DNA of 64,000 nt from Lanius collurio (GCA_020086605.1 JACBWW010000004.1:29297047-29361046); one strand, 5' to 3'; positions 11,575 through 26,600 are shown, counted from the first letter of the stretch. A program made the numbers and translations. The notes: generated from the letters alone by a model not told the origin.

Positions 11575-11727
11575 GAAGGCTGTCCTGTCTCCCTCACTGG
11601 AGTTATTCAAAACCCATCTGGATGCAACCCTGTGCCATGTGCTCTAAGATGACCCTGCTTGAGCAGGGAGGTGAGACCATGTGACCCTCTGTGGTCCCTT
11701 TCAACCTGACCCACCCTGTAATTGATG
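11575..11727 (+). mobile_element. CR1 LINE, 3'-end fragment
   Basis: Matches the well-known 3' tail of avian CR1: GGAGTTATTCAAAACCCATC, then TGGATGCAACCCTGTG, GACCCTGCTTGAGCAGGGAG and GTCCCTTTCAACCTGACCC. It is severely 5'-truncated (about 150 bp), typical for CR1, and diverged, so it is an old dead copy. Same orientation as SMOC1. Confidence 0.85.
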
Positions 11728-14700
11728 TTCCTGTTGTGTGTCTGTCCTTAAAGCAATGGCCTAGAAGGCCTCGTAAGCCTCCAGCTGCCTGGACTGTCAC
11801 TCTTTGCTGGTGGTCTCCCAGCTGTAGCCTGCTCAGAAGGATATGCCTGCATGTTGGGTTTGTGCGTTTTTGCCTCCCACTGGCTTGTGGCTGGGCCAGC
11901 TGCTTTTGATGGCCCACTGACAGAGGTTTTCATTTGGAGTGGCACGTAGCTATGCAGTGGGCAAGTGAGAGTGGTAGGTGTGAAATGAGAGCAATCTTAA
12001 GTACTTCCCCCCAAGGTCTGTGCCTAGAGATAGGAAAATAACACTAGTTACTATAGTAACAGAGGCTGCATCATTAAAGGTTGGATCAGGGTTTTGGCAA
12101 GTAGAGCCTGGCAGCAAAGCCTAGACAAGCAACCCACCAGTGCTGCTGGCAGACTCTTCATGCAGGTGGAGGAAGTCATACAGAAACTGGTGTGTGTAGG
12201 CAGATAACTTGCTCTGCCATGGGCACCTAGACTCCCCTTTTGAGCTGGAGTGCTGTTGCCTCTGGATAAAGTAGATGAATGAATGTGAGCAGGACATCGT
12301 ACCTGAGTAACTGCCACAGAGGACCATACTGCTCACTGCTTGAGTGTAGACCCAGAACATGTGCCAGAGTTCTGGAAACTGGGTCGACTTGCCCCATACA
12401 CTCTGACTTGAAGTGGCTAAGGGGAAAGAAGCAGATTATTTGCATGCAACATTCCTTCTCTGCAAGGCATAGACTGTTGAGATTCTATTCTATGAATCTG
12501 TTGAGATTGGCTCCGTAGGCTACATAGCAGCTCTTGTCAATCTGAAGTTAAATTTGATTCACTGCTATAAGAGCATTGGCCTAATATAATTTTTCTCTAT
12601 TCTGAGTCTCATGACAGACTGAAAGAATGTAATTTTATCCTATTCAGAGTGGAAGAAGCATGCTCTTTCTGTGCCATTGAGATGTTGATTAAAGCTGGGG
12701 TTGATGGGGTAATAAAAGTGAGGGCTTTCTCATGGGAGACCTTCTGATAAAAAGAATCATAGTAAGTGGAAGGGAAGGTGTGTAGGGATGAGAAAGATGG
12801 GGAAGTAGGGCAGATGAAATAACTTGTTTTTCTAGGGTTTTTCTTGGCCACTGGTCCAGTTAATGATAGTTGGAATCATATCCAGAGAGAAGTGCTGATC
12901 CTCAAGTAGGGAGGAGAGGTTCCAAACAGCTAGTGGGCAGATTCTGTTTCAGAGTTTCTCTTGGCCACCAGTCCTCTGTAACCATTACTTGGGTCACAGA
13001 CTAGAAGGAATGTGGAAAATGTTGTCCATCCCTGTTCTCTTCTGTTCCATGACTGAGAATTATCACTTGAATTGTACAGGGAAGCCATATTCTGCCTTCT
13101 GATGAACAAAGTCCACTAACTTAGCTGCTATATGTAGGCTTATGATGCATGGAATAGAGGTTGTTCTGTAATTTTATGGAGTCCAGACTAGTTGATTGAA
13201 AACTTTCTTTGGTTTATAGAGAACCCAAAATACAAGATCATATGATCCTTAGTTGTAAGTCTTATACTTCAGGGTTTGACACTCCAACAAATTAGAACAA
13301 TCCAATACAGCCTTAATGTTAAGGTAACTGTCTCAGATTCTGTGGCTGTTGTGGGTTACAAAAGAAGCTGCGTGACCACGTATGGTATGGAGGGGGAGTG
13401 AACTGGGAATCAAAGAGATAAGGAAGCATCCTTAGGTGAAAACACCTGGTAGAGGTAGTGGTATCCTTTAATGTCCAGATGTACACTATCTCTTGATCTT
13501 GCTTCTGTGTGTACCATATACATGCTAGTCAGAAACGTAGTATGGTAATCTTTTGTTGCAGCATGGACTCCCTTGAGTAGCATGAAGATTAAAGAACCTA
13601 CTCTAGCTAGTACATCAAACCACTTCCCTTCCCACTTCTTTGAACCAGATTTATATGCATTCTACACTTGGGCCTAAACAAATACGTGGTGAAACTAGGT
13701 GCATGTTAAGAACTAAAAAGCCAGAAGCTCTCAAGTGTAATTTCCAAGTGGAGGATGTTAAATGAGTTGGAGTTTGTGGATACCAGCCAGATAAGGGGTT
13801 TCTGTCTGAGCCAAGAAGCTGCTTCTGATTTGGGTCTAGTTACCATACAGAATGGTGGTAACTCTTGTTGGCTTCTGCCTGGAGTTTTGCTTTTGGCTTA
13901 TTCCTTTGCCCTAAGAAGTGAGCAGACAAGTGTTGCAAAAGAAGATAAGCTGTGTGCAAAATTAGCTTTTAAAAATGTGTATGCATCTGGAAAACTAGAG
14001 GATTATCAGCTCCAAGCTTGTAGGGATATGGGAGTTTTAATGTGTATGCTTCTCAGGCTCAGTGAAAGCAAATTACTTTTAATAGAAATCTGTGAGACTG
14101 GTACATGTAAAATGAACAGGGGTGTTAATGCAATGGTTTTTTTTCTCCACTGTTTTTTTTTTCTTTTTTTTGCTCCACAGTTCTAGAGATCAACTTGATT
14201 TATTTCCCTTTCAGTGTCTTAACCTCAAAATATGTAAATCTAGAAGAACTTGATCCACCTTTTAAAATTGAAAACAATACCAGTATCTACAGCCAAGGCT
14301 TTAGAGTTCTGTCAGGTAAGGGATTGGGTGTAAGAGCTGCTGTATCTTCCTGCTTTTGTAGTAAACCGTGGCCAATTGGATTCTCGGTGCTGCTGCTGGT
14401 GGTGTTACTTGTCTTCAATTAGCTGTAATGCATCTGAAATATTCCTGGAAGTTAGGGTAGATGCAGAATTCTGTCTGACTAGATCTTTAACATAACTTCT
14501 GAAAGTGCTTGCCATGGGATAGGATTTCTTAAATGCACTGCACACATGTAGAAGTCCAGGAGTTTAGTTTTTTGCTGTAAGAGAATGGTGCTTCTGATTG
14601 CTGTACCTGAAGGCCTCAGATTATTCTAGAGATGCTATCCTGCAGCTTTGTAGATAAAAATCTGAAGTAATGGCCAAGTGAGACTGCTTATCTGGATAGG

Positions 14701-17700
14701 TGATACCTTATTCCACCGTTAGGTATTTCAATGGTGGCTGGTGGCTGTGCTACCTGTCTCATGCTTTCCATAGAGGGTGAACGCTGAAGAATTTTGCTAT
14801 GATTTTTTATCAGGGTTGCTACAGTAGCATTTCTCTGACTTTGCCAGTGTCTATGGGCTGTCTTTCTTTCTTTATTATTGCATAGGTACAGGGAGTATTT
14901 TATGAGCAGGTCTCGTACCCCTAGGTCTAGGTTTGAAAGTCAAAGCTGTCTTCTATGGGCTTTAGCTTGTTAGGTGCTCTGTAGAGCCAGGGATGCTCTG
15001 CTTCATAGAGTCAGGATGTTCTCTCAGTCAGAGTAACTAGTCTTGCGCTCCCTTTACTTTCCCAGTTTAAGCTTGAACTGTAGAAGGAGTAGTAGGTGCA
15101 ATTTCTACAGACTTTTACAAAATGGACATTATTTGCTGGTGGTGGCATATTAATGACTGTTAAATCCATTGTCTAGAAGTATGAGGAAGTATATCAGCCC
15201 AATTTTTTTTTTTTTTGGGGTGCTGTTCTTCAGGAGCTCCCATGGGACTGAGTGTTCTCTTTACAATGAACTCTGAAAGTCCTTTATGCTCCGATTTGGT
15301 GGTGGTTTTCTGGCTTTCTTTTTCCAAATTAAGAACTCTTACATCAAGGTAGTCTAGTTGGTTCTGAAGTAATCTAGATGTTACTGTTGTAGCTGTTGAA
15401 GACTTAAGTTTTCTAAGGCCGTCAGGTTTTGTCCTCTGCTCAGTTCCTCTGAAGTAACAAATGGGTTGGTAGAAAAAAACTGTGTTCTGCTGTACTTGAG
15501 CTGTCACCTAAGGTATTACTCTTTTTAAAACTTGAAGAGTTGTTGAAATCTAACTGTTGGAGCTGTCCTGAACTTTCTAGCTCACCTATCAGTTATGCAT
15601 ACCCTGAAAAAATCAGGATTACATTTAAGATGGCTGGTAGAGCTTCAAATAACTGGACAAGTTAAACGTTCTCCATCTTGTTACTAAAATAGAATGTCTC
15701 TTGAGGGTGAATAAGACAGAGAGTGGAAAGCAATTAGTGTGAAACCTTGGCTTTTCTTGTCTTCGTCTTCAGTTGTCAATGAGACTGTATAAATTTCAGG
15801 AATTTTATTGTGAACAATAGATACCTAAGGGAGTTCCAAACTAGCTGGATTGTGAAGAGAAGTTGAGCTTTTCTTTACCATGAAAGTGCTTCTTCACCTG
15901 AAGCACTTTGGCAGCAGCATTGGAGCTGAAACTAGTGTTGCTCATCAGCATACTGCAGCATATGTTTTGCAGGTTTCTAATCTGGATTTGAAAGCACCCA
16001 TAGGACAAAGGATCCTAACTCATCTGCACTGTTTTGGAAAAATCTGTCAGTGTGTAAACAGGTATGATTTGTCACTGTTAGCTTTTATCCTAGGAGGATG
16101 AAGCTATCCTGGTTTATGTGTATGTAATTCTTGCATGAAAGTAATTTAAAAAAAAAAAGTCAGTCCAAACTTCCAAATCAGGGTTTGCCTGTATAATTAA
16201 CTTAAGAAAAATGCAGTGTATCTTCTAGAACACTAGGGTTTTTTGGTGCTGAAACTGGAACTAAGTGGGAGGAAAAAAAATTGCCACACTTGAGTAAATT
16301 TAAGCATTCCTACCACCTGTCCCTCAACATTTCTGGATTTGGCCCAATTGTATGACAAGTACATTTTGAGCCCAAAAATTTGAGAATCAGATCTAGCTTG
16401 AATAGCTGGTGTCAGAAACAAACTAAGTTTTCAAGTGTCCTGTCAGAACTCCAAGAATTTACCTAAGAGTCTTCAAGTTTTGCTTCTAGTTCTGTTGGCA
16501 GACAAAGCCAGAAATGTTTCAGCAGTTGCCTCACATAATCGAGGGACTTTTCCCCTGTCTCCTGCTCAAGTCCCAGAATCGGGAAGAGTTCAGTGGTAGA
16601 ACCTCATGCAATTTGAAGAGAAAGATTTGATAAAAATAATCAAGCATCAGCGTGCTCTCCAGTGAGTGACAGTCCCAAACAGAAAGTTTAACTTCAGCTC
16701 TTGGCAGGTTTTTCTCTGTAGCAAAGAATACTGAGTTACAAAGGCACATCTCCTTCCCCCCTCCCCCCCCAATATTTAAAAAAGGTAGGTATCTTACCAT
16801 AGTAAGTGTTCTGTCTGTTAAACTTCATATCTTCTCAGGTATCCCATGCAACTTGTAGCTCTTTATTGCTTTTATTAGGGAAATTTCCACATCTGACCTT
16901 CAGTGGTAGGCCTCTACTATAACTTCTTCCAAGTTAGCCTGCCCACTAATAGTGTCACCTATGGAATACCTATAGGTGAAAAGCTTCTGACTAGCTTTTC
17001 CTTTGTCTAGACTCCTGTCAAAATCTGTTTCGTTTCCTCTAAGATACATGCTCTCTGGGTGTGCCTCTGTTCAGGCAGGACAGCCAGAGTAGGAGAACAA
17101 TTCTGAACTTGGTAGTTGTTGCTGAACTCTGCCTGAAGCCTTCCTCCTGGTAAAGGTGTGTCCAATTTCAGGAATTCATGCTTTTCTTTGGAATCACTGG
17201 GGCAAGTAAATCAAGTTCAACTGCACATATGTATTCCACTTGACATATTTTCCTTCAGTTTGTTCAGCATTGATAAATTCACTTGTAAAGATATAACCAG
17301 CCTTTCAGGGCCATGGTTAAGTGCTGCATGTCAGAGCAAAAGCTGAAGATGACTTTCACTTCTTTCCTTGTCTTCACCTTACATGAAACTGTGGAGAATA
17401 TAAGCACTTGTATTCAGGAAGTGCCAGAAGGCTGATTATACACATGATGAGGTCACCTGAGATTAAGAGGACAAAGTAGGGTGTTATCTTTGGCTTGTCT
17501 CTGGTTAGTATTTATTAGAAAGCAAACTTAGGGATTACCACAAACAGCCTAAGCCAAGCATGTCAGTTCTTCAGTGTATGGTACACTGATGTTCACGCAT
17601 ATCCATGCATTTCCTAAGGCAACCAATTAGGATCAAATGAGAAGAGATAATCTTGTTAAATCTCATGCCAGTGTTCAGATGGGTAGAACTGTACTTATCT

Positions 17701-20649
17701 AAAATTGCTTTAGTGGGACTTGGTAGTGGCTTTTGTTTCACTGGCAGATGTTGATGTAAAAATACGAGACTTTCTTGGCATCTGTTTTATTGTGGGGTGA
17801 TTGACACCAGAGCTAGGCATTGTTTACACAAAACATCTGAATGTAGTCACAACTGGATTCAACAAGATACTAACTGAAGACAGCATTATAGATGCTGACA
17901 CTGATGAAGCTTGTTCAGTTGATGACCTCTACTAAATTGCAATCAGGATTTAATGGATTTGAATAAAGGAAACCTCTTAAAGTAGGAAAGAGACAGAGCT
18001 TGAGGAAGCATTTCTTACCCAAAGAGCAGTGAGTACTTTCTTTTACTTTCCCTAGCTTCAACCTTGTTTTTTCTGATAAAGCCGCTGCTGCAGTATCAAC
18101 TCTAAATGAAACTCATATCAAGCTACTGCCCTGGTTTCCTGTTCATCTTGAGCACTTAGCTTAGAGCTTCACATCCCTGAAATGAAAGAAAAGCACCAGG
18201 AAGTTTCCCCTTACTTTAGGGAGTGACATGCCTCTATCTTAGGTATTCTTTGGGGAGGAAGTTGATGGTACCCAGTGACATCTTGTTCTCAGCTGGGGAT
18301 TATTAGAATGTACAGCTGAATCTTGGGAAATCTTTCTAGATATATTACAGGGCAACATCTATGTTATATCTAGTGCTGTATGCAGGGTCTGCTCAGCTTG
18401 AACAGTTTTAGTTGAACCTACTGCTTTCAGACAGTAGCTTGACTTTGTAGGAGGCTTCCCTTCAAATGTGATTGGTGTTTGGGGAAAGTTTTTGTGGAAA
18501 TTGAGTGAGATTAGAAAGTCATCCCACTTTAAAGCTCAAGTGGCACTGATTCAACAAACATGACAAGATACTAAAGAGACAATATTGAAGGGCTGAATGA
18601 ATATCTGGCAAGTGTCTGTCTCACTTGAAGCTTGAAATCCACTTTGGTTATTGCAATATAAGCTCTTTGGCTAGAAAAGTTCTAGAAAGACAGGATAGCT
18701 TGGAATCTGAGTTGGTGTCAGACAATGACAAAAATTAAACAGAATTGTAATTAATCACATGCATTCACTTAATTCCCTGTTCCTTCCCTTGGCTGATTTA
18801 TTTACTGGTTTATTTACTTGTGCCAGGGAAAGCTACCTTTCTAGATTTCAGACTATCTGTGTATTTCTTAAGCCTCACATATGCTACAGTATCTCTAATG
18901 ACAAGCAGGCTGGCACTAAGTTATCCACAGGACCAAACAGCATGGGCTGTTCTTGACTGGAGTGTGAGGACTGTGCCCAGAATCTGGAAACTGGAAATGT
19001 TTCTGCTTTTGTCCTTGCTTGTGTGGTTGGTCGACATTGGCCAGCTGCCAGACCCCTCCTCACTTCTTCCCATGCTCCAGCATGGGTTTTTCTTAGAGAC
19101 TGAAATCTGCTCCATCTAAACCCCTGCAGTAATTGACAAACACTTACTGACCTTACACTTTAAGGCACGAATGAAACTCTATTACTTTACTTGCATTACA
19201 TGCTTTGTTTTGGCAGGATATTGTGAAAAGTATAACCTTTAAGTAAAATTCAGTAATTTTATTAAAAAAAAAATATATCCTAGCTATACAAGTACCACTG
19301 CTTGAGTTAAGATTGTTGGCAATTAAGTGCAACAGGCAACAAGTTTTGTTGCGTACTCTCAAGCTGTAACAGTCTTCTGTTTCCTGGCTGTTTTTCTGCC
19401 CACAAACTATCATTTATGCTGCATCCATTCTGTGGTCTGTGTTTCCAGGCTCGTGTCTGGACATGTTTTCTGATCCCTGGCTCTGTGTTGAGCATGTTGT
19501 TTTGGCCTGCTGTGAGCTACAGCCAGACAACTGCTGTGTCTGGACTGACAGATTTTGTCTGCTGGTTGTATGGCTGGAGCTGGATTTAGTCACTTGTCTT
19601 GGTGTCAAGTCTGGACGAAGAGCAGCTCCTGGAGGTGGTCTAGACAGCTCTAGCCTCTTGGTTGAAGTGCTGACATATTGTGGAGCAGCTTTTAGAGTGT
19701 AGAGCTCTCATTATGATACTGCAGTTCCTGATAGCCAGCCTATGCTGGCTGTAGGGATGGACCACGCTGAAAATGGGCTTTTTGTTTCTACTGACTTAGC
19801 ACTTCTAGTTATCAGGCAATTTAAAACACTTGCAAGTGCTTCAGGTGTTCCCTTTGTGCCACATACTAGTGAATTAAGTAACGTTAACTTTTGAAATAGC
19901 TTCTAAAAGCACAGTAATTAAAAAAACCTTGGCTGCTTGCAGCTGTTATCTTTTGGATGCCCAACTTAGTGACAGTAGGTACATTTCTCCTGTTTCAGAA
20001 ACCCAGCTTCTTCACTGTTCTCAAAGAGTAGTTTATTAACTCATCCCACCATCCATACACTGGATCAGAGGTGTGGGTTCAGTGATAGTACCTGGTATTT
20101 GTCTCTAAGCAGGAGGCAATGGTGTGACTTACGAACGCTTAAGTGCACCAGCTGCAGTCTGGAAGTGCTAGTTATGAACTTCAATGCTGTCCTATTATGT
20201 AACCCCCGTGAAAAAAGGATTTACATCTCTGAGGTTCTGCTGCAAGTTAAAGATAAAACACTGCTTTCCTTTCCTGTACTCTTAGGACCTATACTGACCT
20301 AGCTATGTCTCTTACTCTCTGTTCAGAGTAATGAATTCCAGTTTTTTTCCTGTTTGTAATACAAAGTTCTTCATGCTATCTCCTCAGAGAAAGCAGAACT
20401 TGTGTGTACTCACCACGACTTGATAGCTGATAATAGGAACAAATGTTAATGTCTACTAAAATCACAGTGGACCCTTAGTCCACCCAGATTTGTGTTAAAA
20501 GTTGCAGTATTCTGTTATGATGTTCCAGTCAAGTGTTACATGCATGAGAAGTAACTTTACTTCCAAGGAAGTGTAATACAAACTATTTCTTCAGCCATTT
20601 GGAGTAGGCTAAGGCTCTATATAGAACTTGTTGAATAGAGATGATTTAT
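11728..20649. other. Intron 1, second block: no gene recognised
   Basis: Ordinary intronic DNA. The longest frames (13755-14186 on +, 143 codons; 15160-15507 on -, 115 codons) have no recognisable domain, and the first ends in a poly-T-encoded Phe run. Simple tracts include T-runs at about 14128-14170, an antisense Lys-coding T-run at about 15205-15216, A-runs at about 16149-16158 and 19265-19272, and a C-rich stretch at about 16756-16770. No repeat family identified. Confidence 0.55.
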
Positions 20650-20666
20650 CCCCCCCCCCCCCCCCC
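20650..20666 (+). repeat. Poly-C tract (17 C)
   Basis: Uninterrupted run of 17 C in intron 1, followed by ACCTT. On the other strand this is a poly-G run. Such tracts are length-variable and hard to sequence, so the exact count is uncertain. Confidence 0.9.
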
Positions 20667-23600
20667 ACCTTAAATAGGGTCTTATGTCTCAAAGCAATAG
20701 TAGATTATTTCTTTGCTGATGTGAGACTAGTTAAGTGTGTCTGGGCTGACTTTGGTTGAAGACTCTACTTTCATGGCAGGCACACTTTGCTGGTGTCCTG
20801 TGCTGGCAGAACTTCCTATCTGCCCTGCACCTAGAGTAGGTGTATTTGAGCATAGGGCTATCTACAGGAGTTTATCTCCTAAAAGAAAACTATCCATCTC
20901 TCCAGCAGAGATCTGGGGTGACTCATATGTCCCAGCCTTGGCATCGTAATTAGTTTTATCCTGCCACTTGTTTGGAAGCTTTCCTTGCAAAGCTAGTATA
21001 GTGGTTGGTGGGTAGATCCAGACCGTTTACATGTACTTTTGAACTCTGCAAGGATGCCCACCTTTGCCAACAACTGTAGAAGACACACCTGTGATCTGGT
21101 AAGGCTATTGCCTGGACTTCATGAAGTTGGGTTAATGACCTGGAGGGACTTTGAACTGGCATACCTGGTCATGTTGCAGTTCCCCTTTGTGAACTGCACA
21201 GTGTGATTGGATCACACTGGTTATGACACTGCTGTGTGCTGCCCTGGGCAAGCTGGTTTCAAACTGAATGTGGAGCAGCACTTGAGGATATGATGTGGCT
21301 CCTAGGAACATGGAAGAGTTATCCACAGTGCCCTAGGAACTGAATTTTCAAGAGGTGTTGGTTGATGGCTTTGGCCCCATATATACCCTGAAAAGTCTTT
21401 GTCTGAATAGTGAAAGGAAACTTAGCTCTCAGGTGTGATGGACTAGATCTAGCCTAGCTAGAGCGTGCTATTAATTGAGGCTCTTAACATCTACATTCTC
21501 TCTGCTATTAAGTCCTGTGGCCAGCCTGTGCAAGGCTCTTTACAGCTGCTTTTTATTTTCTATTGTCAAATATTTAAGTACTTCCTTGAAATAGAATAGT
21601 GAGATGATTCTGGTGAGTGCAGGACTTCTCTGTTCAGCTGTTGCTTGTTAAATGTGAATACAGGATTGTCAGTTGCCTTCAGTTCTTCTTGTTTAGGTTT
21701 GCAGCATGGGAAAGTGGAAATCTGTCATGGGTGTCCGTAAACACAGTATGTTAAAACATTGTCTGCAAGTGTGAACAAGGCCCTTGATGGGAATGAGAGC
21801 AGTAGAGCTGGAATTTGTAGAGGTGTTGAATTTAGCTCAGAAGGAAAGAAGAGATTATTTTTATCTGCATATGAGGCAGAGAGTGCTAAGAAATCCTTTC
21901 TGCTGTCTAAATTACCAAAGAACTTGAAAAGAGATGGCAAAAACTTGACCAATATACACGGTGGTGTGTCAGGGTTGGAATATGTGGGTTGATGTGATTT
22001 TTGGCTTGATTAGGTGATGGCTGATGTAAGCTAAATGCTGAAATCTTGCATGGAGGCAGTTATGATAACCATGGGGTGTTTTTCATGTGGTTCTAGGCAT
22101 GAGCATCCAGTGATGATGGGATCCTTGTGGAGAGAGAATTTCGTGTAGAGGGAGCTGATAGGGAAGTCTGAGGTCCCCGTAAGGCAGAGGGCCAGGTGTG
22201 TCCCTCGCCTGTAATCCTGCCCTCTCGTGGCTCTGGCTGTACAGGGAATGGCTGCCTTGTGACCTGGAGCACCAGCCTCGGGTGTGCTGCTCGGCAGGAC
22301 GAGGGAGCTGGTGGGGTCTGCCGGGCACACAGCTGTGCTCCAGCCATGTAAGGCACAACAATGGAAATCATCCAGGAAAGACTTCCCAAGTGGAATTATT
22401 AAATAATATGGGATGTTGAGTATTCCAGAAGTGAGATCTGGAGGTACTTACACCTTTTTTGTCTGAGAATAAACCATTTCTGAGAGGAGCCCACTGCAGA
22501 AGAGTGGCAGCCTTCCCTTCTCTAAGTGCCTGGAGGTTTAAGCAAAGAATGAGATACTTTGATGATAAAATGGAAAGCTAGCCAAGACAGAATTTCAGAA
22601 TCACACAGTGCAGAACTGCATCAGCAGTGTGGTAAAACCTGTTTTACTTCAAACCACGTAGATAAAATGCCCACCACTTTATTTACAGTGGTATGGAAGA
22701 CTGTACAGGTTTGGGAACTCGGAGCAGTTGGAGGTCTGTATGTGCAAGTTAGGTGCAGGTGTGCTCTCCTAACCTTTAGGGTAATATGCTAAAGGAACTG
22801 CTTAGCTTTGAATGCTGTTGCCTATGTGCTCTCTGACACTGTTTCTTGTTATTTTGAATAATAAAACCTAGGATGTTCAGTTTTTGTGTGGCTGTAGAAG
22901 ATTAAAAGGTGTTTGGTTGCCTAGCTGGCTGTCTGCACTTGCTTACTACCAAGAAGGAGCACTGGTATGTGCTGTGACTTTACGAAATCAAAACTGCTTG
23001 CAAGATTCTGCATTTAAATCTAATCTTTAAATTTGCTGTGGCTTCTAATAATGTATTAGTTCAACTTTCATTCAGCATGTTGTTAGTGAAAGTCGATTAA
23101 ATGCTTTAATTCCACTTGAATAGTCTGCCTGACCAATAATATAATTAATTGACCATTTGTGCTATTTAGAGGTGTAGGCATTGGTGTGCAGCATACTGAT
23201 AAGGTATCTCAGAGATGGCTTTCTTCCATACTTAGTTATAAAGTGCTTTGATTGGAAATTGAGCAGTTACCTCTGGAAGCAACTCAAAAAGGCAAGTGGA
23301 AGTTCTAGCTAGATGATAGTACTGAATGAACAAAGATTGGGTTATGCATGTGGCTTTTGAAGACAGTCTTAAGTCCCATCTGAGTGTGCTTGTGGATTGG
23401 AGAATCTCTGTTCTGGTAATTTACTCAAGTTGTTTTACGTTGGACAACTCCTAAATAGCCTCAACATGGTAAAAAAAAAAAAAGAGCTTAAAATGCAGTA
23501 AGACTTGTATTTTCTCTTTAGATTGTATTCTTTGAAGTGGTGCTCCCCCAGTGTGTTGAGGCTCTGTACCAAGAATTGAAGGATTTAAATTCACTAGGCT

Positions 23601-26600
23601 TAGGATCATTACTATTCATCAAAGTAAATCACAGGCTTGGTAAGAACTGTGTTTTAAGGGTACCTTGTCCTAATACAGTGGGTGTATAATTGCCAAAATA
23701 CATGCCTGATGCTTATTTTTGATGTTCAGTGATTTTACTTCAGTAGTAAGAGATTAAAGCTCTTGAACAAACTCAGTGTGGTGATCAAGCCTACTGCAGC
23801 TTTGCATTTCCTAGTTATAAAGTATCTAAACTTAACTTGCCGTGTAGTACTTCTGCACTGACAGGGCTGGATGACTGAGGAGTTAAGTAGATGCTGACCG
23901 CTGCGTCAGTCTGTACAATGTGGGCTTGTCCAAATGAGAAATAGGTGAAGAGAGAAACTAGTCAAACTTCTGCTCGAGTCTAGTAACTGAATCATTATTT
24001 AGCAGGTGAGAAAATCCTTTAAGGCTCTCAATCACTCTTTCAGCAGATCTTTGCTCCAATAATTAAGTGTGGAGTTGGAACTGTTCAGTTTCTGGTTTTA
24101 TCGTGGATACTGCACTTGATTATGGTTGTGTCGGGGCATTTATCCAATCAATCCTGTTTGATATTGAACTTGGTGGACATTCCTGTGCTGGATGGGGAAG
24201 AGCAATACTGAGATGGCAAAACAGTTTCTAAAGCAGGCATGCAACTTCTGTAGCCTCTTTGAGCAGCTGGCTTAGGTGCATCTGCCAAAGCCTGCAACTG
24301 CTGGTCTCTGATAAAGGTACATGCCTGAGATGTGACATTTTTAACTCTGGGCTTGTCAGCAGCTGAGTGGATTTCTTTGTGAAAAGGAATGAAGTCAGCA
24401 GTACTCTTACTTGATCTTTTCTTCCTACATGAGTATATTGAGCTGGATTGTCAGCAGCGTATATAGTCTGCCACAAATTTGTAGAGTGGGAGCAATCCAA
24501 AGCAATTACCCTAAAAGTTTTCAGGAAGAACCTATACAAGTTGTGAGCCATCTTGAGAATTAAATGCCACATCAGACTGGATACTTTTTCTGTTCTTGTC
24601 TGTCCTTTTTAGATTGAGAATTTGAAGGAGGTCTTTGCCTTTTTGCATGTGCTTCCCAATTGCTTGTTTTGGGGTGCTTTACTCCATTTCTGCTATTAGT
24701 TAAGTGGATGACCTTATTTTTTCTTTTGCCGAGGAGCTACCATGTGTTTCTAGACTTGGAGCTGAGAGGAAGTGCCATCACTGGAAGCAAAAACAAACTT
24801 GTGCTTCACACTGCTTCTCCCAGTGCTTTCTATCCCACTGGTTAGTTAGGTGATAAGAAGAGACAATGCTGGGATCTTCGATGTTGTGCTAACCTCAAAG
24901 GGTACTCCTCTGAGATCCTAAATGGTGCTTGGCTGTGCTGTAGTTGGGTTGGTGCCCTGTTTACACTTAGTTTGCCCCAAAGGTGGGAAAGAGAAGGGAG
25001 GAATGTCAAGTATCTTCAACTTGCCAGAGGATGTGATTAGGTAGCTTAAGAGGATTTTCAAGTCTTTCAAATGATGAGTAAACATGTCAAATGTGATGGA
25101 AAGCTCCAGAGTCTTACATGGGTGCTGTAAGTCTCTTTGTCAAAATTGGAGCATCAGGATAGTGTTGAATTTCTAGTTTTGAACAGACTCCTTTGATGGG
25201 GAAGGTACCACCTTGTTGTTGGAGGGGCAAGCAGGCTGTTGCAGCTCAGTGAAGGAATAACTTGCCTCTCTGCTAATGAGGGTTAGTATGTTTTGGTTTT
25301 TTGGTAAGCTACTAATGAAATTATAAGTTAGTTTTATAGGAAAAACTGGCATGTTACTCTTAAGTGGAATTGGAGACTTGGATCCATGCAGTTTATTATT
25401 GGATTTAGATTATTACATATGTAACCTCTTTAAAAGCCCAAACAAGTCAAGTAACTTCACAATAAGTATGCCACATAGTCACTCAACTGGACTCTCTAGC
25501 TTTGGTACCTTTGCATATTTCTACCTAACCTTTCCCTAACAGATAAAAAATTGAGGACACTACATAGTGGTAATCTGTCTTGTCTGCAGTGCAACACTCA
25601 TGCAGCAGTATAAGAGAACATTGATAGGTTTTTGGATAACCCTTCCTGTTGAAGGGGTGTTGGCTGTACTGGTTATGTTAAAGCAATAGCACTGCTTCAT
25701 TCCCTGCTGTCCAGTGTTATCCCCCTATTTCCTACGTTAGACACTCAGGCTGCATCAGCAAGTGCCTCCCTATAGTTCAAGCACTGCATATAAATGAAGC
25801 CACAGCTGTAATTGCTCAGAGCTAAGAGAAAAGAGCTCTGAGGTGTAAGGAGTTACCTACATGCTGCACCTGACCACAGTGCTGCATTATCTACTCTTCT
25901 CTTGAGTGTGCTTTTGGTAACTATGAACATGACTGGAGGCTGAGGGAAATAGCTTTCCATGTGTTAAATGCCTGAAGAATGGTGGTAGATTGTGCTCTCT
26001 TTTATCTTTTCTACTAGCTTGCTTTGTGAATTTGAGTGAGCTACCATCTCTAAAGCTTTTCACCTAGAGTGGGATAATGCCTGCCTTACAGGTATGTGTC
26101 AGAGCCCTTTTCCTAGTAAATATGCTGTAGTCCACAGATAAAAGAAGTCTTAGAAGTGCAAAACCTCTGAAGCTGCACAGCATGTGTATAAAAATCCCCA
26201 TTAAACAGCTGTTTGGCAATGTGTAATGCAATTTCCAGTTAATGAGGGATGTTTTAAACTGTTTTTTATAGTCTTCATTATTTCATAAGGGGCAGCCAAG
26301 TATGTATCCTGTTGCATTTGATGGGATCCTAGTTGTTACTGTTCCTAAGTGACACCTCAAATTACTCTTGTTCAAGTGATGCACAGCACCTAAGAGAATT
26401 CCTGCCTGAAAGCCCAAACAAGAGCCAAGAATGTTTGGGGTATTTTTGTGTCTGTGTCAGCTTGGGAACTGCAGAGGAGAAACTCTTCCAGTCTCATTCC
26501 TGCAGTCTGGTAAAACTTGGAATAAGATACACTAGGAGGTCTGGTTTATCCTCACTTCAAATTTAAGAGCGGGAATGTTCTCAGTACGAAAAACTGCTCC

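Noticed and set aside
13755..14186. 143-codon + strand frame in intron 1
   Set aside because: No recognisable motif, ends in a run of Phe encoded by poly-T, no conserved splice sites matched to SMOC1; compatible with a chance frame in 40 kb of intron.
15160..15507. 115-codon minus-strand frame with a Leu/Lys-rich, coiled-coil-like segment
   Set aside because: Considered as a processed pseudogene fragment, but no protein family matched convincingly and the Lys run comes from a poly-T tract.
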